The notes under the pieces are model-generated. The model ran no database searches, was not told the DNA's origin, and saw only the letters and a program-made list of their open reading frames with translations. A program made the position numbers and the translations under genes. 64,000 nucleotides of DNA from Leucocoprinus leucothites (taxonomy: Eukaryota; Basidiomycota; Agaricomycetes; Agaricales; Agaricaceae): the NCBI GenBank assembly GCA_013368445.1, contig JAACJO010000005.1, positions 1,550,001 through 1,614,000 of the forward strand, in the 5' to 3' direction. Below are positions 49,142 to 61,710 of the stretch, one piece after another. The stretch's first letter is position 1. Each line of letters begins with the position of its first letter.

Positions 49142-50033
49142 ATGACACTTCCAAGAATTATCCTGCATGCAGGGGGTGGTGGTATCATATTCTATGGATA
49201 TAACAGCTTGAAACGCTTGGAGGTGTATCCGGACACGACGGCACAGTATGGAGGATTCTGGCAATACTTGACAATACAGGGGTATGCTTTTCACTGTCCC
49301 CATGAATTTCCCGTGTCACTGTTGACCTTCATTGTCAGGATTTATCTCGCGGGGTTAACCATGGTCGCTAGCTTGATGCTTGACCTCTTTCCGTCCATAG
49401 GGAGTAAGTCGGAAACCTGTCGTCGTGCCGCCAAAAGGCTGACTCCTTGTGTAGTGATGAAAACTATCAAACGCTCTCTCCTCATGTTAACTCTTCCCGT
49501 AAGTGGTTTTTGACGAGCGTTGGACTTGGTTCAAGTGATTCTCCCTACAGTTGAATGTTGTCATCTCCTTGATCTACTGGTCCCTTATACTATTACTACC
49601 GGCTATGATTTTACAGAAAGCGAAGACGCTCTCCGATGATTCCCCTTCCTCGAACGCGATGATTGAAATGCTCTTTTATATTCCCTTAGACATGGATCTA
49701 GCTTTGCATGCTGCCCCAGCCATCTCCCTTGCCCTAGATTTCTTTCTGTTCGAGCGCAAATATAGTCGTAGGGTGACAAACTTTGTAGCACCACTCCTTG
49801 CACTGGCCTACACTGCCTGGTACGGTTGGTGGGTCGAACACTGTGCCGCTAAGAATAACGAGATATGTAAATTCCTATCCCTCTCAGTCAAATTTAGGGA
49901 AACTAACGCATGTGATGTAGTCCCATATCCTTTCCTAACCGACAATCCATTCCGAATCCGACTAGTCATTTATGCCGGGGCGGGACTCATTGCGCCTCTT
50001 TCTTTCCGGCTGCTCAATAGCTTACACCAATGA
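49142..50033 (+). CDS. FAR-17a/AIG1-like membrane protein
   Basis: About five exons; start MTLPRIILHAGGG. Six or so hydrophobic helices. The family's conserved reactive threonine falls in GGFWQYLTIQG and the conserved histidine in MDLALHAAPAISLALDFF, the two residues that form the active site in human AIG1/ADTRP, which hydrolyse fatty-acid esters of hydroxy fatty acids. Other family-like segments are GLTMVASLMLDLF, YWSLILLLPAMIL and LALAYTAWYGWWVEH, then PYPFLTDNPF. A lipid hydrolase role is inferred from those two residues. The last intron splits NNEI and FPYPF. Confidence 0.87.
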
Positions 50034-50228
50034 ATCTTGACTCCTATTAACATTCCTACGATTAATTATGGATGGTACCTGTAGTGCATAGCAGATGGAC
50101 TTGGCGGCAGACTGATGCAGAGCTGTTTGGAGTGATTTGATTTGGCCGTTTTCGTCACCCTTTGTGACCCGAAGCCTTCCCATGTTTCTCGAAAACCACA
50201 TGAAGCTGAAGCACCGCACCTGAGATTT

Positions 50229-50991
50229 ATGCAGCGGACGCGCCCCTTACCTGGCCATCCAGAATTTACAATTGTCAACCACCTGGAATATCGAGAATAT
50301 CGCGTCGAGAACTTTTTTGTCGCACGAGATGGCTCAGGTAGAATTGTGAGGAGGGCAACCGGATTCTCATGGTATTGGACAGTTTTACCAGTCTTACTGG
50401 GACTGGCACAGGTGAATAGTTCACCGTTCTTCTTTCAGCAATAGTAACACCCACTAAACTATTCCATAGATTCAAGGTTGGCGATGGCTAGGCGTATTGG
50501 TTATGGTGACAATCGCCTTCATATACAATAAGCTCACGCAGGTCGTGGCTGGTGAGTACACCCCATTTTTATTGACTATGCTTCTCAATATCCCTAGAGA
50601 CTATTGTGGTCATCCCTCGGCACGGGGTTCAGCTGGAAACCCACAGAGGGCTGCCTGGTTGGCCGCTTCTCACATCAAGGCGGTTCATTCCCTTGCTAAC
50701 TGTACAAGACGTCGTCATCAATGAAGGACTACGAGGATGGAATGTTCGGTATTATTTGGCAGCCGTGAAGGAGCACCCCACTTCTGGGTTTTCTCTCGAT
50801 GTAGCTTTTGAGGTGTGTCTCTCGATTTTGTCTCGTGTCCTTACTAAGGAGGGTGGCATTACCAGAACATACTCCCTCGTTTGACGATTCTCTTAGAAGT
50901 CTATCATGGGATACATGAACTACTGTTTACGGAAAAGGGCCAGATGGAAGAGATGGGTGATCTCTTTCACTGTGGTGCATCATTTCGCTGA
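50229..50991 (+). CDS. GPI15: GPI-GlcNAc transferase subunit PIG-H/Gpi15
   Basis: Four exons; I start at the ATG at 50229 (MQRTRPLPGHPEF), the first in-frame ATG. Two neighbouring membrane helices (FSWYWTVLPVLLGLAQ and RWLGVLVMVTIAFIYNKL) are followed by the PIG-H domain: ETIVVIPRHGVQLETHRG, then FIPLLTVQDVVINEGLRGWN and VRYYLAAV, ending with HELLFTEKG and a short polar tail. The subunit belongs to the ER complex that adds GlcNAc to phosphatidylinositol, the first step of GPI-anchor synthesis. Length (about 200 aa) is normal for the family. Confidence 0.92.
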
Positions 50992-51348
50992 GCGAGCCAA
51001 GTTGCTTGAGTTTAGTTATCTCCAGAGAGCTCTGGTTTGTAAGCTGGGAGATCTAGATACTGAAGCTCCAAACAGCACGCCTTACTTAGGGTTCCTGTCT
51101 CCACTTGTAGACTTACACTCTAGATAATCAATATCTAACATGGTTGAGTCGTCGTGTCAGATGATTTCGGGAACCCGAATCGCTGGGGATTTGGGATCCC
51201 GATGAGAGTCATGGCGAGCATGATGAAGATCGTGAGATCAGCCATCTACATGTGGTAAACACCGATGAAGAAAGCATGTTCTACTATTGATCCCACATCT
51301 TAGCACCCATCATCTTATTACCACTTGGCACCACTTTTAACGACTATC
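50992..51348. other. Intergenic between GPI15 and PDCD5
   Basis: About 360 bases between co-directional genes; presumed GPI15 3' UTR and PDCD5 promoter. Nothing else is seen. Confidence 0.4.
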
Positions 51349-51849
51349 ATGGAATCTCTACCAGGCGGGGCTCAGGGACCTCAAAGCAACGAGGAAGAAA
51401 ACAAGCGAGCGCAAGAAGAGCAGATGCGCCGAGATGTCATGGCTACCGTGCTTGACACTGCTGCTCGTGAACGTTGTGTGTTCCCTCTCCCAGTCTGTGT
51501 GGAAGCCTCATCGTCTGATTTTACTCAGTGTCGAGAATTGCACTTGTTAGCCCAGAGAGAGCGAAACAAATTGAAGGAATTCTCTTGAGAATGGCACAAT
51601 CTGGCCAACTGAGAGGCCGGGTCTCAGAGGAACAGCTGATTGGTTTCCTGGACCAAGTATGCCCCCACTGAATATCGATTTCAGCTGATGCTGATCTCAG
51701 CGCAGATGGAGGACTCTGGCTCGAAGAGCGGTACGAATAAATCTACAATTGTTGTAAGTGATTCGCTGTTCTCTGTAGTTGCGTGTGTCCGAGCCACTCC
51801 TTAGTTTCAGCGGAGAAAGGGCCTCGACGACGATGATTTCGACATCTGA
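51349..51849 (+). CDS. PDCD5/TFAR19-family protein
   Basis: Four exons; about 110 aa. It starts MESLPGGAQGPQSNEEENK; the body has EEQMRRDVMATVLDTAARER, LSRIALVSPERAKQIEG, ILLRMAQSGQLRGRVSEEQL and GFLDQMED, and the C-terminus is QRRKGLDDDDFDI, all hallmarks of the family (Sdd2/YMR074C in yeast). PDCD5 proteins are small helical bundles reported to bind DNA and the CCT chaperonin or tubulin folding machinery; the precise fungal role is not settled. It converges on PAN2, with only 146 bases between stop codons. Confidence 0.93.
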
Positions 51850-51995
51850 TATAGCAATCCTTGCTCAGTTATAACAACTCTATCACTCTACCGATGCATA
51901 ACTCATAACAGAGAGATTTACACTTGCAACATTTTCCTGTTGTTTCCGGGAGGGACGGAAGAAATATATTACATTGTACACCAGGGACACAAGTG

Positions 51996-54900
51996 TTACT
52001 TTCGCCAGTTACGATTTGTCTGTGAACGGTGTAAGGGGTATCCAGACATCGGGTGTGCAACGTTATAAACCTGTGAAAAGTGCGGATCAAAGAGGGGGGT
52101 TGGGTGGTTAAAGAACTGTGCTGGTTGTGCTGCAAAAGGTGATGGGACGTGCTCGGCGGCCGTGGGGTTAATCTGTTGGCCTGACAGGGTCGGTGGTTTA
52201 AAATTCTGCGTTCGCGAGGAGCCATGAGTACCAAGGGCCGGCAAATAGGGATGATTGCTTCAATACGTACGTATTGGCGTCCCTCTTTGTAAAGTTCCTC
52301 TAGTTTCTGGTCAAAGACCCCTTGCTCCTCAAATGACTGGAAAGCATCGTAAAGCCTAAGGGCAGAACGCGCATCCTCAATTGAATCATGGGTTTCTTGC
52401 TGTATATGTTCTCCAAGAACAAACCACGAGAGGAAACGCAGTGATAAGCGGCGTTGGCGGGCTTTCAAGAAGTACAAGTCAACTGTGTCGATAACTTGCT
52501 CCGGAGGAACGTAGATATCTGCGGGAGTGTGAACAATGGGCTTTTCTCGAGTAAATGATCTCACTAATTATGCGGAAGTCCTTCGAGAGGCCATGCCCTA
52601 CAAAGATGCAACCCCTATCGACCAGAAGCCGTAATTTCTTGTATGCAACCTTTAATGGTGTAAGTGTCATTCGCGTTACAGCTGGATCTAAGTCTCCCGC
52701 TGCAAAAATGAACCAAAATCAGCCAGATGCATCTGAAGTGAGGCTTCTCACTCACGATTGATGCCAGAAAATTCCGTCAAGTAATCCACGATTATTTCAC
52801 TCGTGTGTATATGATCATCAATGAAGGGCACTCCTTGTTGTGGCCCATCTCCTCTCAAAACAGACACTCGGGCCAAACTGAGCCTCGCAGGCCTAATAAC
52901 CTTGGTAGTCCCATCGGAACGGTATTCTGATTCCTCCTGAAGAAGATATGAGTGAGGGCCAAATGCAACACTCGAGGGTACGTGCCTGTTGCATTTTGAC
53001 GAATTCTGCATCAATTGCGACTACAGTTCCCGGTGTTGGCAACTCATCTGGTCGTAGAGGTTCATGCTTGATAAGTGTTTCGTCACGGTGCCTTGAAAAA
53101 GCTTCAGAAAAAAATGAATAATCAGGAGAGGGACATACAATGCGATTGAAGTGTCCTGGTATAGAATTGAAGGATCGAGGTGGGCCGGAACTTGGCTAAA
53201 GTCAAGGTTTGACAACATATTGGACCTTTCAAGGTAGATAATAGCAGGGACCTATCCTATTGTTTCAATTTTGTGCGTGCCGTCAGGTATGTAGTCCTTC
53301 ACCTTCCAAGGGCCTGGAAAACTCATGGCCTCGTCCTCGGAGATGTTGTTGACAACGAAATCATTAAAGAGAAACCAGGGACTCGGTAAGTCTGCCCTTC
53401 CTTCAGAGTCTCCTTCAGCCTCTGGAACTGTGAGTGATGTTAATGCCTAGAATACAATTCCCATATCCCAAATCTGATACCTTTGACGATGGACACTAGG
53501 TGTGATGGTTTATTTTTGGCTTTCACTTGGACGACGATCGCCTGGGCATTAAGTTTGGTGAGAAGGAAAGGTATATGAGTGTAACCGCTTACCCGGATAG
53601 TGTAAGACGCCACTTCAGGATCATCCACACCATCGATTTGACCTTCAATGTTGACTTGTGGCTGCAGAAACGCTCTATTCCTGTTGTCTTGCCAGAACTC
53701 CCATGCTTCATCGTTGTAGACGTTGGCATTGACCACTAGTATGGATGGCAGATCTCGTGAAGGTATATAACGCCTGGAAGTGAAGATAGTGAGGTGTTTA
53801 CAAACAGGGCAGGTGGCCTTGTGTGAGATATTTCGTAAGAGGGAGTTACGGAGAATGGTAGCAAATTCGGAGGCAGACGGTTGGTCGTTGGCCTTTAAAA
53901 TCGTTGAGCTCAGTGAATGCCTCTTGATTGGGTGCCGACTTACCTTGCGAGGGTACATCAGGTCGACTATATGTGTCAGGCCCTCTTTCTCCCGTGTGTG
54001 CTTGCAACTCGTGCAGGTTACAACATTTCTTCCGTCAATGCCCATCAATTGTGTAACAGGAGAAGGTGTGAGGGTATCTTCAGATGAGTACAACGGAGCC
54101 CGCTTGATTATGGCAGGGTTCGCGGGAGATGAGCTCCCTTCGGTACTCAAGTGATCGATGAGGAAGCGGTTGAAGACTTGTATCTTGTGGGCGTAGTCTA
54201 CGTCGTTTGACTCCCTACCATAATCAATAAGCTCGATGGCATTAACGGCTTGAGAAGGATGAGTAGGCATAGCATCGAAGAGTAGCAGTGGGACAAACAC
54301 TGTGCTAAGGCACCAACGACTTTGCAGAAATTGCTTGTCTGACAATTCGTTCCTCTGGCGTCTTCCAGCATTCGGACAACGAATCCAAGTTCACAAAGCA
54401 AACAATTCTCCCTCAGGCAGTTAATGGTGATGTGCGATTTGGCGAGCCGGCGTATAGGTAATAAGTAGTGCATTGCTTGCACAACCGGATTCGTATAAGA
54501 ATTGAGGATATGGGTTTCGAGTCCGCTATATGGTGTCTTATTGTAAAATCTGGGAAGCCATAAGTACGCTCCAATCTCTTGTACGCTTCAACACATACCC
54601 GAAATCAAAATCCTCAACTCCAAATTTGGAGTATTCGATCTCGACTTTGCGGTATGTTGTTGGCACTTCTTCCACAACGTCATGGAAAGAATTGTCTGGG
54701 CTCTGAGACCTTTTTAGCTGATTTCTACAAGAAAACGCGATTTGCACTTACGTCTCTTTGTCGCGGATGGCCACTTCTAAAGCGGCCATTTGATTTTCGA
54801 GCCACAGAGGCCGCGACATTGCGGCGGCCCTTCAATTCCTTGGGCATTGCAGCGTAAGCCACGTTATCGTTTATCTTCATGGTACCAAGGATTTGCGATG

Positions 54901-56233
54901 GGATATTTGGCGGGGGTGGGTAGTTGGCGCTAGCTGGGGTAAAGAGGGGCGTCCAGGCTGAGAACAACTGGGAATCAAAGTAAGGAACTCCGATAGAGTT
55001 CAAGGGACTAACGTCGCATGAGTAACAGTGACAAAAGAAACCAATAGACTCACGTAGAATCTGTCCACTCGATTTCCGGAGGAGCTACAGGAGTGTCTGT
55101 CCATGCTATTGATTGTCCATCGAAGCCATTGAATGGCATGTTGCTCCCTTCCTCTGCTTGTGACATGAGGTGGATCGTGCTATCTGCATCCCCAAAAGCC
55201 ATATATGTTCCTGTTGGCGATATTGACATTGATGTGACATAGGAAGTAATATTTAGCTGTAAAAAGTCAGGAATTTAGTTGACTGCACATCGAAGGAAGA
55301 CATACCTGGTAGAATTCATTTGGGGCACTAAGGTTGGAGGCGTCCATGATATGAATGAGGCCCTGATTGGATACCACTGCAATACTTGATGATCGCTTTG
55401 GGAGGACGTGGATGAAAGCAGGGTTGGAAGAAAACGGGATGGGAGGGAGAGCACGCATTGTGCGGACATCGTAAACCTTGACCAAGGGGTCGGGAAAAGG
55501 TCGAGATTGTCTTCAAAGGTATTTAATGAACATTGATACCGTCGACAGAAGGAACGCACCTTTCCGAATGTCCAATGGTGAATATGTAGTTTCCCGTTGT
55601 CTGGAGGCCTTGAATTGAACACTGATGGGCTTTCACCGCGCTGTGCTCTACACCTGCACGCGCCATACCAGTCCTTGGATCATGAAGACGAAGATATCCG
55701 TCTGCAGATCCAGATATAAGAGCTGTGGGCGAATACTGGAGATGTGTTACAACTGATGATGTTGGCACTTTGCGCACGACGTTTCCCGTCATGGAATTGA
55801 GAAAGACCAGCTCTAAACCTGCGTTTGCTAGCACAAGGGAGTGCGAAGCATTAACGGCATCCGAAAATGTGGTAACTGCTGTTGGCGACCTAGCATACTG
55901 AGTATGCAATCTTTGCTTGCGGGAGATAAGTTGCACATACCGATAGAACCATTTATTCATGCCCCCCTTCGCCCATGACCCCAACCCCTCACTAGCTAAG
56001 CCGAGAGCCCGGACGTAGTTATCGCCTGCAGTAATCTTGTTCACTGCAAGATTACCGCCCACAGGGAAAAAAACACCGCGATAGCCACGAGAAGTATATA
56101 TCGCTGTTACCACTCCGCTGTTGGCACCCGCCCACAAAATGTCCGAAATTGGATCAAAGGAAAGAGCAGTGATGGATGCCGGTATTGGGTGCCCCGTTGA
56201 GACTGGATTAATGGGGTGGTATGAGGTCGACAT
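51996..56233 (-). CDS. PAN2: PAN2 deadenylase catalytic subunit
   Basis: Many exons; start at 56233 ([14 protein letters not shown]). The N-terminal WD40 region shows [39 protein letters not shown] and [15 protein letters not shown] pseudo-ubiquitin-hydrolase domain follows ([35 protein letters not shown]), then the DEDD-type RNase with [34 protein letters not shown] and [15 protein letters not shown], the last carrying a catalytic Asp. A Pro/Asn-rich tail ends at 51996. Pan2-Pan3 trims mRNA poly(A) tails, the first step of mRNA decay. The UCH-like domain is inactive throughout the family. Splice sites were not all fixed. Confidence 0.94.
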
Positions 56234-56493
56234 ATTCTCTGGTGCTGGATAGGAGACGGAGATGGTTGGCTGCCAGGATCAGTGTATAATGATGAAATGA
56301 AGCTTTGCAAAATACATATTCAATATGCTGCGATTACATAACTGCCGTTTCAATAATATGCTAACAGTGCTAAGCGCTAATCTAGGAACGAAAGACTAAG
56401 TGGCAGACAAAATCAACTCCAGAGTCCAATGCGTGAAAGTATAAACATCATGACGACATGAACATGAATAGGATTTCTATGCGATAAGTGATA

Positions 56494-59400
56494 TCATTCA
56501 AGTTCCGTAGCTTCAAAGCGAGTTTCTTGGTGGCGACTATTGGCACTTGGAGGAATGTCTGGTAGTTTAAAGGAATGTGTTGGCAGAGCGCTACGGGGGC
56601 CATCATTGAGCACTGTATGTGGTATCTTGATGGTAGGTGAGTGAGCACTCTTGGCCCGAGATAAATTGGACGTGAGCCTTCCATCCTGATTTAAGTTGGT
56701 AGAATTCATCAACATGGGTGAGTAGGATCTGGGGGTGGACGAAGCGAAGGACGACACGTGGAGTAATATCGCAAACTCCTCCGTCATTTTGGTTAATTTG
56801 ACAATGGAGGATCGCAGGGCGGAAGAAACAGAGTGGACAACACTGTGAGCTTTAACTATGCTTGAAATCTTGACTACGATCTGGATTAGCACTATTAGTG
56901 GAGTGAAAGTGTGTTATGAGGAGATCATGAACCTTGAGAAAAATCTGAGCGTCTTCCTGCAAGAACTTTTTCTCCAACATCAAGTCGCCATTTTGCATCT
57001 TAGTTATAGTGTCCGCAAGTTTCTCCGTGACCGACTGGGCTTGCTCCAGGATTGCGTGGATCTCTGGCTCGTTCTGGACGGGCCCAGTCAGTACCATGTC
57101 AGCGACCATATCCCATACCCGTGGTGCTGTCTCCACAGCATCCTGAATTGCATTCAACGCCTCGAAATCGACTTTCCGCCTGGAACTTCCAAAGGGGTCA
57201 GAAGACTTTGCCCTCAGGGAAGGAGAGGACGATGGAGAGAAGTATGGGATGGATTTTTGGGAACCTTGCCGAACATGAGTATCAAAACGCTCATCGGATG
57301 AGTTTGAATGCCAGAAGGGTAGAGGCGATGATGCTTTCGGAGTAGAGGATATTGTAGGCACTGTCGCCTGCCTCTTGGGTGTGCGGAGGGTCGGCATATG
57401 CGGAGCAGGGCCCGATAGAACACCTCCCATCATTGAAGATGGTGTGTCATAAGAAGGTAGCTTCTTGCCAATCTCAACATCTTTTGAGCTAAATGACCCT
57501 GCATGGCGGCGTACAGTACGGGTTCTCCCTGAGATACCAACGCGCAAAGTGTGTTGTGATGGGACTTCGAGGGAGGGGACAGTGTCCAATGCCTGTGAAG
57601 AGGCTACCAGATCTTTTGTGTGAAGATATAATTTTAGGCTCTCTACATGGATCTGCATTGACCTCCAAGCCCCAGCGATCTCCGCTGTTGCTGCATACAT
57701 CTCCAGTAGCATCCATCGAGAGAACCGAGGATCTTCCCCTAGATCGACTCTAAGGCGCAAGACCAACACGTTGACAGCTTTTCCAAAGGCTGTCGCACAG
57801 TCTCTACACCGTTCAAGAAGATTTTGGCATATTGGAGGGGATGGTAGAGAAGCTCGACCCGTGGAATCAAAATGTTCCAATGCCTGAATGAATTGCATCA
57901 TGTCAGAATGGGCTGGGTCAAGAACTTTGCGTAGGACCACGGAAAACCTGTCGTCAATGACCAGAGCGGCATATTGCTCTAAGGATTGATATATCTGACA
58001 CATGGCAAACAGAAACGATCGGGCCGATTCAGCCAGGTTTATCAAATGCTGAGGGAGCGAGTGCGAGAGGGGAAGGGTCGAGAGACGTCGAAAATATGAG
58101 TTACGTTCTGTTGCCATAGAGGTGATTCTGTCCTGAGGAGAGATGGCGGGAGCGGCATCGGATATATCCGATGGAAGGGATGGGGCCACCAATCTCGGAC
58201 CAAGAGAAATAGATGACGAAGAGGAATCATTCAAGGAATCATTGCCTGCTTGTGACTCGACGAAATGCAAAGCAATGCGGCCAGGGGCGGGAATAGGGTC
58301 GACGATTGGAGCGTGTGCATTTCGGAGGTCTGGCAAGCTCTTCTTCCCATAGAGGGTTGGGATTGAGGGATGACGTAGTGCTTCAGCGTCGGAGGTCGTC
58401 CGGGTGTGGAGGGCTGGGGGGCTAAAATTCTGCATCTGCTCAAATGTACTTGGGATTTCCAGCTCATATTGGGAATCTGGTGATATTCCGATGCCGAGAG
58501 AATTGGTAGGAGAGGGTTCGGGGCTGACAGACTGCAATATTCCAAGGCGAAGAGGAGGAGGTTTACCCAGGGGCGGAGCCTCAGGAGAGGAAGTTTCGTG
58601 GAATGATTCAGTGATAGAAGAAAGCGACACATTTGAATCCATGGAATATGATCGCCCATGGTAAGATGCTTCGTCATGTTCTCCATTGAGTGCAAAGGTC
58701 CGGCCAGAGTCGTCTCTGTAAGTGTAGGCTTATGAACAGAGATTCGAAGTGCAAGATTATGGGAACTGACATGTGCTTATCCAATGCAAGCCTTTCGTGA
58801 TGCATTGAATCATCGGACTGGGTTCGAGAAGATTCAGCCTCAATCCAGCTTTTGACGTTTTGAATCCATTCCTTCATCAGACCAGCATCGTCAGAGATTG
58901 GGCAATCCATGACGGCTTTTGGGGGCCATTCTATTGGGTTACGGTCTGCACGAAAAACCTCCAGTTTGTCAAACTGTGACAGGTAGGTGGGGAGTCGGGA
59001 TATTTTATTCCGCGAAAAGGAAAATACCTAGTGAGGTTCTATTGTCATCATCTTGTCAAGGATAGAAAAGAGATTGTGCAGACCCTGAGATTTACGAGGC
59101 TACCAGGCTCATTTGGCAGTCTCCGAATTTTATTATGGCTTATGTCCAACGTGTCCAACGAACGGATTAGCGTAAGCTTATGTTGTGTCAGTCTTCTTGG
59201 CTACATTGGATGAGTGCACGTCCGTACCGCGCGAGGAAAGGTTGAAAAGCTGTTATGCTTGAGGTTTAGATATCGCAGGCGCGTTAGGAGGGCAAACTCT
59301 GTTGGCACCGTTGTCAAGCGGTTATTTCCAATGGCAATTCTACGCAGTGGCATAAGGCTTCACACCCAGGTACAGTGACCAAGAGGCGGAATGCTCACCG

Positions 59401-59625
59401 CTTGACGACTCCATCTCCGTTGGAATCCAACCTCGTGGCGAGCTCTTCGGCGGCTTCAACACTGATGTCGGTTAGATCGAGCTTCGAGAAGATTAAAGTC
59501 TGTCCACCGTCTTGGGAGTGACTAAAAGCCTCGCTTATGTGCTCATGGCTCAATGAAATAGACGTATTAGACGGAATCCAGTATGGGGAGCGGAGGCTTG
59601 GGCGATCAACAGCCGAGGATGTCAT
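56494..59625 (-). CDS. SOG2: RAM-pathway leucine-rich protein Sog2
   Basis: Multi-exon; the first ATG that fits is at 59625 ([16 protein letters not shown]). Leucine-rich repeats are split over the first exons ([70 protein letters not shown], and [20 protein letters not shown]), followed by the Sog2 hallmark [19 protein letters not shown] long Ser/Pro-rich centre and helical segments follow ([36 protein letters not shown]), then a C-terminal helical region. Sog2 works with the NDR kinase Cbk1, Mob2, Tao3 and Hym1 in cell polarity and morphogenesis. Confidence 0.88.
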
Positions 59626-59936
59626 GAAGAGGTTAGAGGGAAAGGCTTGCGGTTGGGCGAGAACTTCCAGAATCAAGGGATTTGACTGAGGTTAGGCTAG
59701 TGCCCTCAGGATCTGCGAAGTAAGTCGGGAAGATTGGCTGCCACCAAGGAAACTACGAGGCGCTCAGAGTGCGAAGGATTGATCTCTGCACCTGTGAATT
59801 TCGGTAGCTCGGCTCAAGCCAGTGGCTGTGCTTAACAATTACTCAAGACAGACCTTCGCAAGCGTTAGAATGGCTGAATCGATCAAATCATGCAATTCGG
59901 TACTATAAGGGGCTACAACAGGATCGTTGAAGATGT
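59626..59936. other. SOG2 upstream / JmjC 3' region
   Basis: About 310 bases holding the SOG2 promoter and the JmjC gene 3' UTR. No gene is seen. Confidence 0.4.
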
Positions 59937-61437
59937 CTAGAACCACATTGATACAGACAAACTCGTAGACTCGCTCCGCATTCCGTGCCACCAACCAGGG
60001 GGGAAAAACAGTAAATCTCCTGGACCCAGTTCTACACTCATGGCTTGCGGTATGACTTTCTCGACGAAAGCAGGAAACTCTCTTACGGCACTCCAAGACG
60101 AAAAAACATCCAGTCGTGATGTATTCTGTGAACTGGTGTCCTCGGATGAGGCAGAGGCGTCCGGGATCGAGGGGTTGCTGGAGCTTCTCAATAATCGGCG
60201 ACTCTCCATATATGGGGTGGTGTGTGGAGGGCTCAACCAGACCGTTTTGTAGCCGACGACTTGAACTATGGAATTTGATGAATGAAACCAAACGCACGAG
60301 AATGAAGGCAAAATCACCGTAAAGATTGTAATACGGGTCCTGCAACCAACTGCTAAGCCTCCTAAACACTTTGGGATATGCAAAATGACCGCTAGCTCAC
60401 AAAATGGGCAGGTGAGGTGGCCCCCGTCGGGCCAAGCCATACATTGAGGATAGTACCATCAGCATTTTCAGGTGTCCTGTAACCAGAAAAGTCTCGAGGG
60501 CTCAGAGAGCAGTAGACGTAATCGGGTATTATGATATCATCACATAGGGAGGGGAATTGTCGAAATAAATTATGCTGGGCGAGATATAACCCATTTTGCG
60601 ATGCTTTCGATATACTGACTGTGTCATCGAGAGTGCAAAGGAAGCTTTCCCAGTCCATCAACGCCTGACTCCAAAGTTCATCCCTATAATCGTGCCCGAC
60701 CTCCACAGGCACTAGTCGTGAAGAACCGGAAACGGACAGGAGGTAGTCAACAGAATTCCACGGATTTTCATTTAGCGCTGGCCAGTCGTGAGCATAACCT
60801 CTCACAACGAAAGGACTGCCAGAATAGATATTTTGGAACGAAAGGAAAGACGGTTTGGTATTGATGGAAGGAACCTGTTTACAGGCGCTAAACAATGGCT
60901 GAGAAGAAGAATGATGGCGGCTGTTAAGAAGTTTTCGCGGAAGATCTGGGGGCGGGAGAAATTTTTGTTGAACTTTGCTGATGAGCGACAGTATCAGATC
61001 GAGTCGATCCTCGTCACCACCGCCAGCAATAACGATGGCTTGATCAAGTAGGCCTATTGACCTGTGTGCAGTGGAAACCTCTGAAAGGATTATACTGTGC
61101 AATATGCATGAGTCAGCGTAGAGTATCCGCCATACCCACAGTGTAGCTGAGGGTGCATCCCGCATTTGCTGGTGGGAGAGATCATGCAGGGTTTGAAGCT
61201 CTCTGGTTAAGTATTCCTGGGAGCACGACTCGCCATTCAGAGAATGTGCGAGCTCGATAAGTCGTGCATAGTGGCCGTCAGACATCCGCACCAAGTCTAT
61301 CAGAACCAAAGGTTGAATGATGGAGAACGGCGGTAAGTCAGACACGTTGAGTATCACTCACCATCTACAGGAGAGGTTGCGCATATTCGTCTCAAGAAAG
61401 TGCGCTGTTCTTCTGCGACGAGTTGTATGGTAGACAT
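59937..61437 (-). CDS. JmjC-domain dioxygenase, JMJD5/KDM8-like
   Basis: Multi-exon; start at 61437 (MSTIQLVAEEQRTF). A helical N-terminal third (ARLIELAHSLNG and onward) precedes the cupin: SPFVVRGYAHDWPAL, RLVPVEVGHDYRDELWSQAL, GLYLAQHNLFRQFPSL, IPDYVYCSL, and TILNVWLGPTGATSPAHF joining to DPYYNLY, which builds the HxD iron motif. The distal iron His is in LLFFPPGWWHGM, and the fold closes with SLSVSMWF and the stop at 59937. This order is that of JMJD5-type JmjC proteins, Fe(II)/2-oxoglutarate hydroxylases or proteases of debated substrate. An insert with SSSNPSIPDASASSED lies between the iron ligands. It shares a 273-base promoter with MOT1. Confidence 0.88.
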
Positions 61438-61710
61438 GGCGCTGCGGGTACGGAAGGACGTGTAATAAGGGCGAAATGGCTCTTAGGTTTGTCTGTTTTC
61501 AGATACTGGGCACCTAGTAAGGCCAATCAAAACTTATGCTAAACTTGGAAGACATTGTGACTGTCACACGCTGCAGTCACAGTGCGACAGGACAGATTTA
61601 AAGGCGAAGCTCCTCAGCGCAGGCTGATCCCCCCGTAAATAAACCCAAACACTCCGAGTCTGTGACCAAATCAGTTCCCGGATCCACCGGACCGGATTGT
61701 CCTGCTCAGC
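61438..61710. promoter_or_regulatory. Bidirectional promoter, JmjC / MOT1
   Basis: 273 bases between two start codons, pairing a putative chromatin or protein hydroxylase with a TBP regulator. A CCAAT box lies at 61523-61527. Confidence 0.45.
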